Of a stretch of DNA of 64,000 nucleotides, positions 35,395-48,000 are shown one piece after another. A program made the translations under genes and the position numbers. The notes under the pieces were generated by a model. It saw only the letters and a program-made list of their open reading frames with translations. It was not told the origin of the DNA and made no database searches. The stretch spans positions 6,598,001-6,662,000 of the forward strand of contig CM064862.1 of assembly GCA_032719365.1 (NCBI GenBank). Direction: 5' to 3'. The DNA is from Prinsepia uniflora. Lineage: Eukaryota > Streptophyta > Magnoliopsida > Rosales > Rosaceae. Numbering within the stretch: position 1 is the stretch's first letter; each line of letters begins with the position of its first letter.

Positions 35395-35400
35395 CAACTA
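35392..35400 (+). promoter_or_regulatory. Candidate leaky stop between protease and reverse transcriptase
   Basis: TAG CAA CTA fits the tobamovirus-type readthrough context UAG-CAR-YYA. The upstream and downstream frames are identical (35395 onwards is open in phase into the reverse transcriptase). No other stop in the element has this context. Confidence 0.55.
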
Positions 35401-38400
35401 ATCACAGGACAAGATCCTGACGTTCACGAGGAACCATCGGCTCCGGAGGGGTGGCAGCCGGAGGATGACGTCATCCTCGTTCAGCTTGACCCTCGTCATC
35501 CTGAGCAAGAGGCCCGTATTGGCGCCCGGTTAAGTGACACAGAAAAGGAAGAACTCATAGCCTTCCTGCGTAGGGAGAAAGAAGTTTTTGCTTGGTCTCC
35601 GTCTGACATGCCTGGGATTGACCCTACTATCGTTAGCCACAGGCTACACGTCAATCCCCACCACAAGCCGGTCAAACAGAAAAGACGCAACTTTTCCCCA
35701 GAGAAAATTGCTATCATTCAAGAGGAGATCGACAAGTTACTCATTGCTGGATCCATTGAAGAAGTTCCGCACTCTGAATGGCTAGCAAATGTCGTGCTTG
35801 TCAAGAAAAAAGAGGCTGGACGGTGGAGAGTTTGTGTTGATTACACCGACCTCAATCTTGCGTGCCCAAAGGATCACTATCCTCTGCCTAGAATCGATCT
35901 CTTGGTAGATTCAACTGCAGGGAATGAGCTGCTAAGCTTCCTGGATGCATACTCGGGCTATAATCAGATCTCCATGCACGAAAGCGATAAGGACAAGACG
36001 GCCTTCGTCTTCGACCGCGGTGTATACTGCTACAAGGTGATGCCATTTGGCCTCAAGAACGCAGGAGCGACGTACCAGAGGCTCGTCAATCGGATGTTCA
36101 AGGATCTCATCGGCAAAACCATGGAAGTCTATGTGGATGATATCATGGTCAAAGGAGAAAAACAAGGGGATCATATCGCCAACTTGCGAGAAACCTTCAA
36201 CTTGCTGAAGAAGTACAAAATGAAGCTCAACCCTCTTAAGTGTACTTTCGGAGTCTCAGCGGGGAAATTCTTGGGATACCTTGTGACTCAACGTGGGATC
36301 GAAGCAAACCCAAAACAGATCAAGGCAATACTCGAGATGAAATCCCCATCAAGTCTGAAGGAGATTCAAAGTCTCACTGGACGGGCAGCAGCGTTGAATA
36401 GGTTCCTGTCCAAATCAACTGACCGGTGTCGACCCTTCTTCCAGGCAGTAAAGAAGGCATCCAGGGATAAGTGGGATGAAGGTTGTGAGAAAGCATTTCA
36501 AGATCTCAAGGCCTACTTAACATCCCCACCATTGCTATCAAAACCCAAGGATAACGAGGACCTATTCCTCTATCTGGGGGTTTCGGACGTTGCCGTAAGC
36601 TCTGCACTTATCCGAGAAGAAAATGGGATTCAGCTTCCTGTATTTTACACATCCAAAGCCCTCCTTGATGCTGAGACACGATACCCGAAATTTGAAAGGC
36701 TGATTCTAGCATTACTAGTTACCACAAAAAAGCTGAGGCCATACTTTCAAGCTCATCGAGTGATCGTCATGACCGAATATCCACTCCGTTCGTTACTCTA
36801 TGCACCTGATGCATCGACACGGGTAATGAAATGGGCCATCGAGTTGAGTCAGCATGATTTGCTCTATCGTCCACGGACAGCTGTCAAAGGCCAGACCTTA
36901 GCAGATTTTGTTGTGGAGTTCACACCGGCGTCACTGGAAGGAGGCAATAAGCTTGGCAAAACCCCCGGGGCCGCCGACACTTCTCTACCACGGGATCAAG
37001 AGGCCAGTTCTTCTTCCCTACAGCCCTCAATTTCCAATCTTCTATGGAAACTCTTTGTTGACGGCTCCTCAAACCAAAGGGGGGCAGGAGCAGGGATTGT
37101 CCTTATCACTCCAGATGGCTCAATGATGGAACATGCGGTACAGTTCGGATTCAAAGCCTCTAACAATGAAGCGGAGTATGAGGCTTTGATTTGCGGGCTC
37201 ACGCTTGCCAAGGAGTTGGGAATCAAACGCCTCGCTATTCATTCGGACTCGCAATTGATTACTAACCAATCAACCGGAGAATATGCTGCGCGTGACGCAA
37301 GAATGCTCAAGTATAATAACAAGGTCCAGGAAATGCTTACCCTTTTCCTAATTTTTACTTTTCATCAACTTCCACGAGCGGAAAATACGCAAGCAGATGC
37401 GCTGGCCAATCTAGCATCATCACTTGACTTTCGTTTCAAGCGCTCGATCCCGATCGAATATCTTGAACGGAGAAGTATTGACATGAGGGAGATCGAAGTG
37501 AGACAAATTGGTTCATCTCCAAGCTGGCAAGATCCTTTCCTCAACTATCTGGAACATGGAATATTGCCTGATGAACGATTAGAGGCCCGCAAAATCCAGA
37601 TGAAAGCTGTGCGATACTATGTCGACAGGGGGCAACTCTTTCGAAAAAGCTTTACAGGACCAAACTTGTTATGCTTGAGGCACCCAGAAACATTGAAGGT
37701 CTTGGCAGAAGTTCATGAAGGGCATTGTGGAAATCATTCCGGTGGAAGATCGCTCGCTCAAAAGACGCTTAGTGCAGGGTTTTACTAGCCTACTCTACGC
37801 CAGGAAGCTCTGCAATATGCCCAGAAATGCGACAAATGCCAAAGGTTCAAGCCTAACCAATTGGCACCACCGGAAGAGTTGCATGCACAGTTAAGCCCTT
37901 GGCCATTCATGCAATGGGGACTTGACATCGTTGGACCACTCCCAAGTACCCCAATCCCAAGCAAGAGGTATTTGATCGTCGCCACTGACTACTTCACTGA
38001 GTGGGTGGAGGCAAAAGCTTTGGCTACCATAACCCAGGCTGATGTCCAAAAATTCATCTGGAGCCAGATTATCTGCCGATTTGGGCTCCCCAAGGTCATT
38101 CTGACTGACAATGGGACTCAGTTCACTGGCGCCATAATCAACGAGTTCTTTGAGCTTTGGAGGATCAAGCATTTCACTTCAACTGCATATTACCCCCAGG
38201 GTAATAGCCAAGCTGAAGCTTCCAACAAAACGATCCTTAACTGTATCAAGAAGCGGCTCGACGATAAAAAAGGCTTGTGGGAGGAGGAGTTGGATGGCAC
38301 GCTCTGGGCATACCGTACCACTTCGCATCGAGCAACAGGAGAGTCTCCATTCACCCTTGCATACGGTACTGACGCAGTCATTCCTCCACACGTTGTTGTC

Positions 38401-38763
38401 CCGGCACCCTTCACCGAGCTCGACGATCCAGTAGTCAACTCCATCGCTCTGAGAACTTCACTTGATCTCAGCGAGGAATTAAGAGAGCAAGTAGTGAAGC
38501 GTATCTCCAGCTACCAGCAGCAAGTGAGAAGCTCCTATAACAAGAAGGCTCGACTCTGGCACTTTCTCCCAGGAGACCTTGTTCTCAAGAAAAAGTTTGC
38601 GGCACCCAATCGTCCAGGGTCTCAAAAACTCAAGTCCCCTTGGGAAGGACCTTACCGAATCTACCAAGTAGGCGGAAAAGGAAGCTATACCTTGGAGACC
38701 ATGGACGGGAAGTTAGTGAGTGGTTCCATGAACGCTCATCACCTCCGAAAATATTATGTGTAA
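35395..38763 (+). pseudogene. pol: Tat pol: reverse transcriptase, two RNase H domains, integrase; one nonsense mutation
   Basis: The frame is in phase with gag-pro. RT with VCVDYTDLN, MPFGLKNAGATYQ and YVDDIMVK (about 35760-36330). First RNase H about 36560-36930. Second RNase H starts LFVDGSSNQRGAGAGIVL (about 37050-37430), with HSDSQL and ADALANLAS. Integrase zinc finger HEGHCGNH...CDKC (about 37713-37842) is interrupted by TAG at 37786-37788, at the tryptophan of GFYWP expected in the family (TGG to TAG). Integrase core D, D and E are visible in GLDIVG, LTDNGTQF and QAEASNK. Ends at TAA 38761-38763. Confidence 0.9.
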
Positions 38764-38818
38764 TGCAAACTAGAGCTCAATAATAAAGCTAGTCGTTGTT
38801 TGATGCCAAATAAAAGAC

Positions 38819-39095
38819 TTTATTCCCCCGGGAAGAACTCAAGCCTTCCACCGGGAAGCATCCAAAGCCTTCCTTCAGGAAGCACCTCAAGCCTTCCTCC
38901 GGGAAGCATCCGAAGCCTTCATTCAGGAAGCACCTCAAGCCTTCCTCCGGGAAGCATCCAAAGCCTTCCTTCAGGAAGCACCTCAAGCCTTCCTCCTAGG
39001 AAGCATCCTAAGCCTTCCTCCTGGAAGCTCCCTAAGTCTTCTTCATCGAAGCACTTCAAGCCTTCTCTTAAAGAAGCACAAGCCCTTCCCTGAAG
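38819..39095 (+). repeat. Palindromic minisatellite in the Tat 3' region
   Basis: About eleven units of about 24 bp such as AAGCCTTCCTCCGGGAAGCA. Two variants (CTCCGGGAAGC and TTCAGGAAGC) alternate. Each unit is an inverted repeat (CTTCC..GGAAG). Amplified tandem repeats in the 3' region are described for Retand, a Tat-type element. Confidence 0.85.
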
Positions 39096-39396
39096 GCATC
39101 ATTCCAAAGACTTAATCATCTAAAAGCGTCACAAGTCATTTAGAACCCACTGTTATACACACATGGTTTTGGTTGAGGCATATTAACAAGCTCACACCAA
39201 TGCATTAACAGGCATTTACAAATATTCACTTCGACACATAACATGTAAGAAAGTTAACACTTGCGTTTCAACAACTTAACTTAAATTCTTCTTATTTATT
39301 CATTTGGTAAGTGTTTGGCAAATCACATGACGATTGCTCACACCAGTTGTACAATACATAAAAAAAAAATGCACACAAGAACAAGCCGACATGTAA

Positions 39397-41183
39397 CTAT
39401 GGAGGCAAATCTTCAAATCCCATCGTGTTTCTAAACTCTTCCCACTCTTCTGCTGAAAGTAAGGAAGTATCATGAAACAATGAATCGGCAGTCTCAGGGA
39501 CAGCTTCATTCCTGGTCCCGGCCTCGGGCTCTGGGAAAGATACCGGAACAGGCTCCAACTCTTGCTCCAACTCTGGTTCCCGCTCTTTGGTGGTGACCCC
39601 GCTACAACTCGCCATATCCAACTTTTGTGCCTCAACAGGTCTTTGGCACAAAGTTGTGGGGGCATGCGGCGATTGTAAATAATCATGTCCCGGGAGCATT
39701 GCCGCTTTTAGACTCTGGATTTCCACCTCCAAAAGTCTGCTTGTTTCTTCTGAGTCTTGCAACTTTCTACGCAGCAAAGTGAGCTCGTCTCGAGCAGAGT
39801 CTCGCTCCTTTTCTATCCGAATCCTCTCCGCACGGCTCACCTCCAGCTCGCCCACTTTGACTTCCAAAGAGTGGATCCTTCCGACCAAAACTTCGTTATT
39901 CCGACTAGAGTGGTCTCGGGCTTCTCGAAGACGTTTACATTCGCTCTTCATTCGCTCATTTTCACCCTCCAAACCAACATTCCCACGAAGCATGTCAACC
40001 AACTTATGGGCCCCAACTTTCGCAATCCTAAGGTCTCGGGCTTCTGACTGTCCTCTGTTGGGATGGGGGCACCTATCACATCAGCAATCTTGGACGGTGC
40101 ACGTGTCTCCCCCACTATCCGATCTAGGCATTCATCTCTCGACGCTTGATGAACCGGGTAGTGGGAGGTGGGGATCACCTTCAGCTTCTTAAGTTGCTTG
40201 GGTACCCCCTCGCAAGGACCTTCTGAAGCTTTACGCTTGCTAGATGACTCCGCAGGAATAGAACGGTCAGGCTTGAAATGAAGCTGCTCAGCATGCCTTT
40301 TCTCCAAGGAAACAATGGATCCTTGCTTGTCATTCCTCTTCTGGATAACGGGTTTCTTCAACCGCAATGGAGCACTCAACCACTCTTTGATTAGGATATC
40401 CGAGGGCCTCCCACCATTCAAATCTCTAAGTGGAGAAAGTAGCCAACTCATGTCTCGGAACTCTGAGGGAATCTTCAAAGCCATATCAATCTTCTTAAGA
40501 TCAGGATGACTTTCAAATCCGCTATACAACTCATCAAACGAACAAAAATGTGAGGCGATCCTCAGGTCTTAGGAGGCGTGTTTGTCCCATGCACCACCGA
40601 CTTCAATACAGTTGACCCTGTACGCACTGTCATTGAACTCCGCCCTCAAAAATAGCTCCACCTTGGGAACGACTCGAGAAAGCCGACCGCCGGTAACTCC
40701 GTTGTGTGACACGGAATAGCAATGCCAGAATTCATCTTCCGAGAGTCCCAGGCTAAAGAACTTGTTCAACTTCTCAAAGCACATGATGTGTCGATAAGCA
40801 TCGACGTCCAGTTGAGCAGGACTGCATCCCATCCGGCCAATAATCTTAGAAAAGAACTTCGAGAACGGGAACTTGAAACCCCACCCAATGGTCAAAGGAT
40901 GGAATTTAGTCCACCGACCGCCGACAGGGTTCTTTCCCCTTCCATGCTTAAGATCCTTCATGGAAGAGCATCTGTCTCCAAGCTCCACAAAGACATCCTC
41001 GGGAAAAGCAATTTGATTACGAGCTTTCCACTCCTTAAAGTCTTCAGGCTTCTCAAACTCCATATCTTTCCCTCGGAATGGACTAAGGCTACGAGAACCG
41101 CCACGCTCCCACAAAACAGGCTTGCTGGGTCTCTCAGCACCTTGACGCATAGCGAACATATTTGTGGTACTAGCAAACGTCAC
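39397..41183 (-). pseudogene. Antisense extra ORF of the Tat element, broken
   Basis: Three minus-strand frames form one former gene. 40569-41183 encodes a globular part (WTKFHPLTIGWGFKFPF, FFSLGLSEDEFWHCY). It stops at TAA (40569-40571) and the same frame continues (DLRIASHFCSFDELYSG) to about 40050. A frameshift near 40050-40080 then leads into 39397-40060, a strongly charged coiled coil (ENERMKSECKRLREARD). Similar antisense ORFs between pol and the 3' LTR are known in Tat elements; their function is unknown to me. Two short copies of CATATTTGTGGTACTAGCAA (about 41157 and 41296) flank its start. Confidence 0.7.
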
Positions 41184-41429
41184 AACAGATGTGACCTAGC
41201 CTACCAATGCTCACTAGTCACGTTTGCAAGTGCACTCAATCACCACCAAATCCCCGTCAACTGCTCAGCCAAACTCCGTTCACCACGTAGCAAGCATATT
41301 TGTGGTACTAGCAAGGGTCACAATGAGTGTGAGCCAGCCTACCGATGCAAGCACGCACTATCCAAACTGCTCATTTTCCAAACTGCACGCGATTCCGTAA
41401 TTTCTGACGCTTTTTAGGAATTTCGAATC

Positions 41430-42296
41430 CTACCCAAAAAACATCATAAAGGGTCACCAATGACTCTAAACACATCATATCAATTTTCCACAATTTTTCG
41501 GGAATTTAATAAAAATTTAAAGTTATAACCTAAACCATCGGACCCTCGAAACAGTATTGATACAATGTCAGTTTGTCTCGGACCCAACACAAAAAAAGTT
41601 CATTACATCAAAAATAATAAAACACCTGTTGACAATCCCCCCGGAAACGCCTCCACGCGCCCTCACGCGCCGCCGCAAGCGGCTGCGCATGGAAGCCACG
41701 CGCGTAGCACAGTAACTGCTACAGTGTGTCTCCTCTACCCGAATGACTGGTAAACGGGTTGGAGACCCGCGTTGAGACCCGATCTGTTCTCCTTCAATTG
41801 GGCATTGTTTTCTTCCGTTTTTTTAAACTGATTTCATCCAAACCATTTAAATTTAGGTTCTGTAACGTTTAAAACTTCAATTATAACCAAAATCCGATAA
41901 ATCCCCGATGAACTCTCAAACGGGTTTCGTGATCGGGTTCGTCCAATTCATCCCTGTTTTTCAAATTAAATCACACAGAGAGTATTATGAGAATGAAACA
42001 AAAGTTTTTGCATAATCAATTTCATAAAATTATACCTCCAGCTGCTCGAACTCAAGCTCGATTTCTAGCAAAAATCAGAGCTTCTGTTCTTGCTCAGGGA
42101 AGCCCCAATTCTCTCCGTTTTTGTTGTGAATCGATTCGAAATGACCTCAGAAGACTCAATCGAGTCTCAATTTTGATCCTTAGAGCTCGCGAATCCGAAT
42201 TCGAATTCTCCCCACAATTTCTCAAAATTTTCGAAATCTGCAAAATCAGTTCACCCTCTGTCTCTCGTGTTTAATTTGATCTAATTCAACCTCTCA
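41430..42296 (-). mobile_element. Truncated Tekay-like LTR (family E), left part
   Basis: Minus-oriented. It shares the block around CACGCGCCGCCGCAAGCGGC (near 41665) with the family C LTR (near 26410, reverse), and the 'agggtcaccaatgactc' block with other LTRs. It continues after the inserted Tekay element at 52437. Neither LTR terminus is present, so it was truncated before or after the Tat insertion. Confidence 0.55.
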
Positions 42297-45060
42297 TGAC
42301 AGGACCCGCCCCGATCCCACAGGGACCACAAGGGGACGTGCCCTGCTCCCGTCTGACACCCAATAATTCATACCAATTTTAACCTCAAAACATTTAAAAG
42401 CATAAATAACCAAATTAAAGTCATACATAAAATCCGAATTAAACGAATGTCAGACAAGGGATATAATCCAAAATTACAAATTTGCGAGCACGACTCTAAA
42501 GTAATCCTGCGGGTACACCGCCCAGCAGGGGTTCAGGTACGCAGAAGTAGATCTATGCCTCAGCCTCTGGTTCCTCCTCTACCTCAGTTTCCCGACCTGG
42601 AGGGGTTATCAAAACATTAAGGGTGAGTGGACCGAAACTCAAGTTTATGAAATCGTTTGATAAGTAAAACATATAATTTACCCCTCCGTTTTCCAAACAT
42701 GCGTGCATCATAATTCCAAAATCATAAACCATATAATACGAACCAATAAGCATAGAATAAAACCATAACCATAATTTTAGTTGCTGCACTATACACTCCA
42801 ATCCCGACATCCCTGATGTCTGACGTCCCTGACGTCCAATAAGGTCACAATCACAAGGCTACGCGTGCCACTCGGGTCTCAATTTCCGAGTTCAATCCCC
42901 GAACCCCGTTCGGGTACAGCATCCCTGATGCTTAGCGTCATAGACGCTGGGTGTTCTAGACGTCCGTGACCTCTCCGGGGTACCTCATCCGGAGGAGACA
43001 ATATAATATGGAAGGGTCATACAGTGCAGTAACAAATACATTTTATTGATATCCACATGCAAACATATATATACATAGATAGAATCCGAACCAATCATTC
43101 AGTTTCATCGGACGGGTCTCAAGCCCAAATACCGTGAAACGTGCCATAACCATATTTTCCATATCATCAAAACCATCATTGTTTTAGCATGTGAATGAGT
43201 ATAATAAAACCAGAAAACATTTATGCACACAAGGGTTTAAGAAAATGGCCCACTCACAGTACAATCCTGCTAGAAACCGAACGTATACCCTCGTCCTGGT
43301 ACAAATGTACAATCCCTGTCAAGTCCAAGTATTCGTAAAGGTCAAATTAAACCCCTAACATTCAACCATGAAAGCCTAGGTCGAAACCGACCCGGGAAAG
43401 CCGCCCGAACGCGCTTCCCAAGGCAATAAACCTTATTTTGACCAACTTAATGATCTCCGATCGACCCGAAACCACCGCCATTGGATCCGGATCGTCGAAA
43501 CCTAAAGAATGGTGGTGGTCCCACCAAAAACACTGTTCACACGCGCCCCCACGCACCGGTCAACGCGGCGGTCAACGCAGGAACAGTTCCTGCTGACGTC
43601 ATCGCTGACGTCACTGCTGACGTCAGCATGACGTCATGCTGACGTCATCTGACAGCTGTCAGGTCTGACATGTCAGACTCTGACAGGTGCCACGTGTCAA
43701 CATCGGATTGGTCCACCACACTGATCTGTCAGACCACATGTCAGATCTGACATGTGCCACGTGTTAGCACGGCACTGGTCCACGTCACTGACATGTCAGT
43801 GACACGTGGTAGTCCCTGACTGGTCCACGTCACTGACATGTCAGTGCTGACTGTGCACTGACATGTGACACGTGTCGGCTCACGGTTGGTCCACGTCATC
43901 TGACAGACTGACAGGGTGCCACGTCAGCACCACTGTCATCAGACGGGTTGACCCGGTTTCCTGCAACTCGGGTCGATCAGACCCGCGATCGAGACCCGGT
44001 TGCCATTCCTTCATTTCTGGATCATTTTCATTCCTTTCAATTCCTAATTACTCGTCTTAGTCCCTAGATTAGTTCCATGTAAATAGAATTGAGAAACACG
44101 GATCGAATCGAGGGCCTACCTTGAAGAATAGCTCTGGCCTCCCGTCGCAGTTTTGCCACCGCCCTGAGCTCCACCGGCCACGAGTTCGATTCCAGAAGGT
44201 CCTAGGAGTTCCTAGGGTTGATTAGGAATCACAACGGACCAAATTGAACGTGGGAAAAGGATTTACCAAAAACCTGGGTTGAAACCGCCACGGGTTTCCC
44301 CTGCTTCCTTCCGCGCCGCCGTCTGCCGCCGTCCACCGCCGTGCCTCCGTCCTTCCCCGTGAGTCCAGCAACATACAGACACAGTGAGTGGATAGCTGGC
44401 TGGGATGCTTTGATCGAAATGGACAGAGTGTTCTGCGGGTGGGAAATATAAAGAATTGGAGGGAAATAATGGACGGCCCAGATTTGATCTCCAAGATTAG
44501 ATCAAGGGCTCAGATTAGATCAGGGGTTTTCAATCCAAGGGCTGGAATTTAAAGCTGCTTCAATTGTTATTTAATCCAATAGTGGATCTAATCCAATCTA
44601 GGTGTCCTCCAATCAGATTTCCTGAATTTAATATTCGACACGAAAACCGAGACACGAACTTCCCGAATTCACGTTTCTGACCATAACTTCCTCGTACGAA
44701 GTCCGATTTCGGCGTGCCGCCTGTCTACGGACTCAGGACGTCGAGGCCTACCCAACGGTCCTTGATTCAACAGAAAATTAGTTGTCCAAAGAAAAGTCAA
44801 CATTTTCCCCCGAGAGTCCAAATTACGGTAATGCCCCTGAACTTCCGATAGCCATAACTTTTACCCTGATCGTCCGAATTGGACGTGCCACCTGTCTATG
44901 AACTCGTGACGTCCCGAACTACGTCACGGTCATAGGTCAACGTTCATTTAGTTCATCAATCAAAAAGTCAACAATTTGACCATACCATTCACAGGGGTAA
45001 AATCGTCAAATCACACATTAAATTACAATATGGAAATCCTCGAATTTCCGGGGTGTTACA
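42297..45060 (-). repeat. 3' LTR of the Tekay element
   Basis: On the plus strand it begins TGACAGGACCCGCCCC and ends CCGGGGTGTTACA; on the element's own strand TGTAACACCCC...GGTCCTGTCA. It contains the TGACGTCA array at 43594-43925. Confidence 0.95.
43594..43925. promoter_or_regulatory. Dense array of TGACGTCA, CACGTG and CTGACATGTCAG sites in the LTR
   Basis: Five TGACGTCA octamers start at 43594, 43606, 43618, 43629 and 43640, i.e. at 11-12 bp spacing. Then come palindromes CTGACATGTCAG (three) and G-box cores CACGTG (four). TGACG and CACGTG cores are bound by plant bZIP factors (TGA, ABF/GBF groups). The same array is at 50970-51301 in the other LTR, where one substitution (ACCACATG to ACCACGTG) adds another G-box. 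Enhancer function is inferred. Confidence 0.65.
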
Positions 45061-45075
45061 ACCTTCCCCCCTTAA
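45061..45075 (-). promoter_or_regulatory. Polypurine tract of the Tekay element
   Basis: Minus strand AAGGGGGGAAGG, directly before the 3' LTR. Confidence 0.85.
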
Positions 45076-45094
45076 GAAATTTCGTCCCGAAATT

Positions 45095-48000
45095 TCAAAG
45101 AAACAAATGAGGAAATTGTTCTCGCATCTGAGCCTCAGGCTCCCATGTGGCTTCTTCCACGTTCTGGTTTCTCCAGAGAATCTTCACGAGAGGGATCGTC
45201 TTCCGTCGTAGTACCTTGTCCTTCCGATCCAAGATCTGTACTGGTTGTTCTTCAAAGCTCAAATCCTCCCGTAGTTCGACAGGTTGTTCCCCAAGTACAT
45301 GAGAAGCATCACGTACGTACATCCGCAACATCGATACGTGGAAAACATCGTGAACTCTTGATAGTTCTGGGGGTAGTGCCAATCTGTATGCAACTCTGCC
45401 AATTCTCTCCACGATTTCATAAGGTCCGATAAAACGCGGACTCAGTTTCCCCCGTCGGCCAAAACGGATAATCCCTTTCCACGGAGACAACTTCAGGAAG
45501 ACAAAATCTCCCACTTCAAACTCCAAGTCTCGAATCCGTCGGTCGGCATAACTCTTCTGGCGATCCTGTGCCACCTTCAATCTCTCCTTGATCACGCGAA
45601 CAGTTTCCATGGTTAAGTCCATTATCTCCGGCCCTACAGCCGCTCGCTCTCCTACCTCCGTCCAGCAGATAGGTGTCCTGCACTGTCGGCCATACAGTGC
45701 CTCATAAGGCGCCATCCCGATGCTTGCCTGATAGCTATTGTTGTAAGCGAATTCCATCAATGGCAAATGAGTATCCCAAGAGTCTTGAAACTGTAGTACA
45801 CATGACCTCATCATGTCCTCCAGGGTTTGAATGGTTCTCTCAGACTGTCCATCGGTCTGTGGATGGAAAGCAGTACTGAAACGTAAGGTTGTTCCCAAAG
45901 TATCTTGCAAACTCCGCCAGAACCTGGAAGTGAAACGCGGATCACGATCAGACACGATCGATTCCGGCGTACCATGAAGTCGTATGATTTCCTTCACAAA
46001 CAACTGAGCCAGTCGGTTAGGTTTATAGGTTTCCTGAACTGGCAGAAAATGGGCTGATTTGGTTAACCGATCCACGATCACCCATACTCCGTCCACTCCA
46101 CTCTGAGTCCTCGGTAACTTAAAGACGAAGTCCATGGTGATGTGATCCCACTTCCACTCAGGAATCGGAAGTGGCTGCATAGCCCCATACGGTCTCTGCC
46201 GTTCCGCCTTAACCTGCTGACAGGTTAAGCATTTGCTCACGAACTTAGCAATATCCTTCTTCATTCCTGGCCACCAATAATGGTTCCGGAGGGTACGGTA
46301 CATCTTTGTACCTCCCGGATGCATAGCATAGGCCGAACTGTGGGCCTCCTCAAGTATCTCGGCCCGTAACTCTGCCACTGCAGGTACGCACAAACGGCCC
46401 AATTTCACCAGTGCTCCATCGTCCCGGATGGAAAAATCCTGTCTCCCATCCGCATCGACCTCAATTCTGTAAATACAGAGTATCGGATCCTGCAGTTGTG
46501 CTTCAATGATCCGATCAATCAGTACTGGTCGCACATGGAAGCTGGCCAACAAAGCTCCATGCTCGTCAGTACCCAAAATAACTCCCGCCTTCCGGAGTTC
46601 CACCAGCAAGGGAAGATACACCATCCCTAGGTGTGCAATAGTTCCTGCTGATTTCCTGCTGAGTGCATCCGCCACCACATTGGCCTTACCCGGATGGTAC
46701 TCGATCGTACAGTCATAGTCCTTCAGTAGCTCCAACCATCTCCGTTGTCTCATGTTGAGCTCCTTCTGAGTGAATAAGTATTTAAGACTCTGGTGGTCGG
46801 TGTATATCCGACACGTTGCGCCGAACAGATAATGTCTCCAGATCTTGAGAGCATGAACCACCGCCGCCAACTCCAAATCATGAGTAGGGTAGTTCAACTC
46901 ATGAGTCTTCAGCTGCCGGGATGCATAGGCGATAACCTTGCCAGTTTGCATCAACACGCAGCCCAGACCTTGCAGTGAAGCATCACTGAAAACTACAAAC
47001 TCTCCACTGTCGTCCGGCAATGCAAGGACAGGTGCAGTGGTCAATCGATCCTTCAACTCTTGAAAGCTCCGATCGCACTGCTCGTCCCAGATAAACTTTA
47101 CTCCCTTCCGAGTCAAACGAGTCAATGGTGCAGCAATTTTGGAGAAACCCTCCACGAATCTCCGGTAGTAACCTGCTAATCCGACGAAACTCCGCACCTC
47201 GGTTACTGTTGTCGGTTTAGCCCAGTTGGTCACCGCTTCTGTTTTCTGGGGATCCACGCAAATCCCATCCGTCGATATCACGTGTCCCAGAAAACCAATA
47301 CTGCTCAGCCAAAACTGACACTTGCTCAGCTTGGCATACAATTGTTCTTGTCTCAGTCTCTCCAAGACCAACCGTAGATGTTCTTCATGTGCACGGGCAC
47401 TCCTCGAGTATACCAAAATATCATCGATGAACACAATCACGAACTTATCCAGGTAGGGTCGGAAGACCCGGTTCATCAGATCCATGAATGCTGCTGGAGC
47501 ATTCGTCAAACCAAATGGCATAACAAGGAACTCGTAGTGCCCGTAACGGGTTCGAAAAGCAGTTTTCGGAATATCCTCCTCCGAAATCCTCAGTTGGTGA
47601 TACCCAGACCGCAAATCAATTTTCGAGAAGCACTGAGCTCCCCGCAACTGGTCGAAAAGGTCATCGATCCTGGGTAGAGGATACTGGTTCCTCAATGTCA
47701 CCTTGTTGAGTTGTCGATAATCAATACATAAACGGAGACTTCCTTCCTTCTTCTTCACGAACAACACCGGTGCTCCCCACGGTGAAGTACTCGGTCGGAC
47801 ATATCCCAAATCTACCAACTCCTGCAATTGAGTCTTGAGTTCTCGTAACTCGGCCGGCGCCATCCGGTATGGTGCCTGGGATATAGGTCGGGTACCCGGG
47901 AGTAGTTCAATAGTAAACTCAATCTCCCGCGATGGTGGCAATCCAGGTAAGTCTTCCGGGAATACGTCCGGAAACTCACAGACCACCGGTATTTCGTCGA

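Noticed and set aside
37786..37788. Programmed stop in the integrase
   Set aside because: TAG replaces the tryptophan of the GFYWP-type motif in the zinc finger; the context CCT ACT is not a readthrough signal, so it is a nonsense mutation.
43590..43930. Possible CRISPR-like array or satellite
   Set aside because: Short palindromes with no regular repeat-spacer structure, located inside a plant LTR and present identically in both LTRs.
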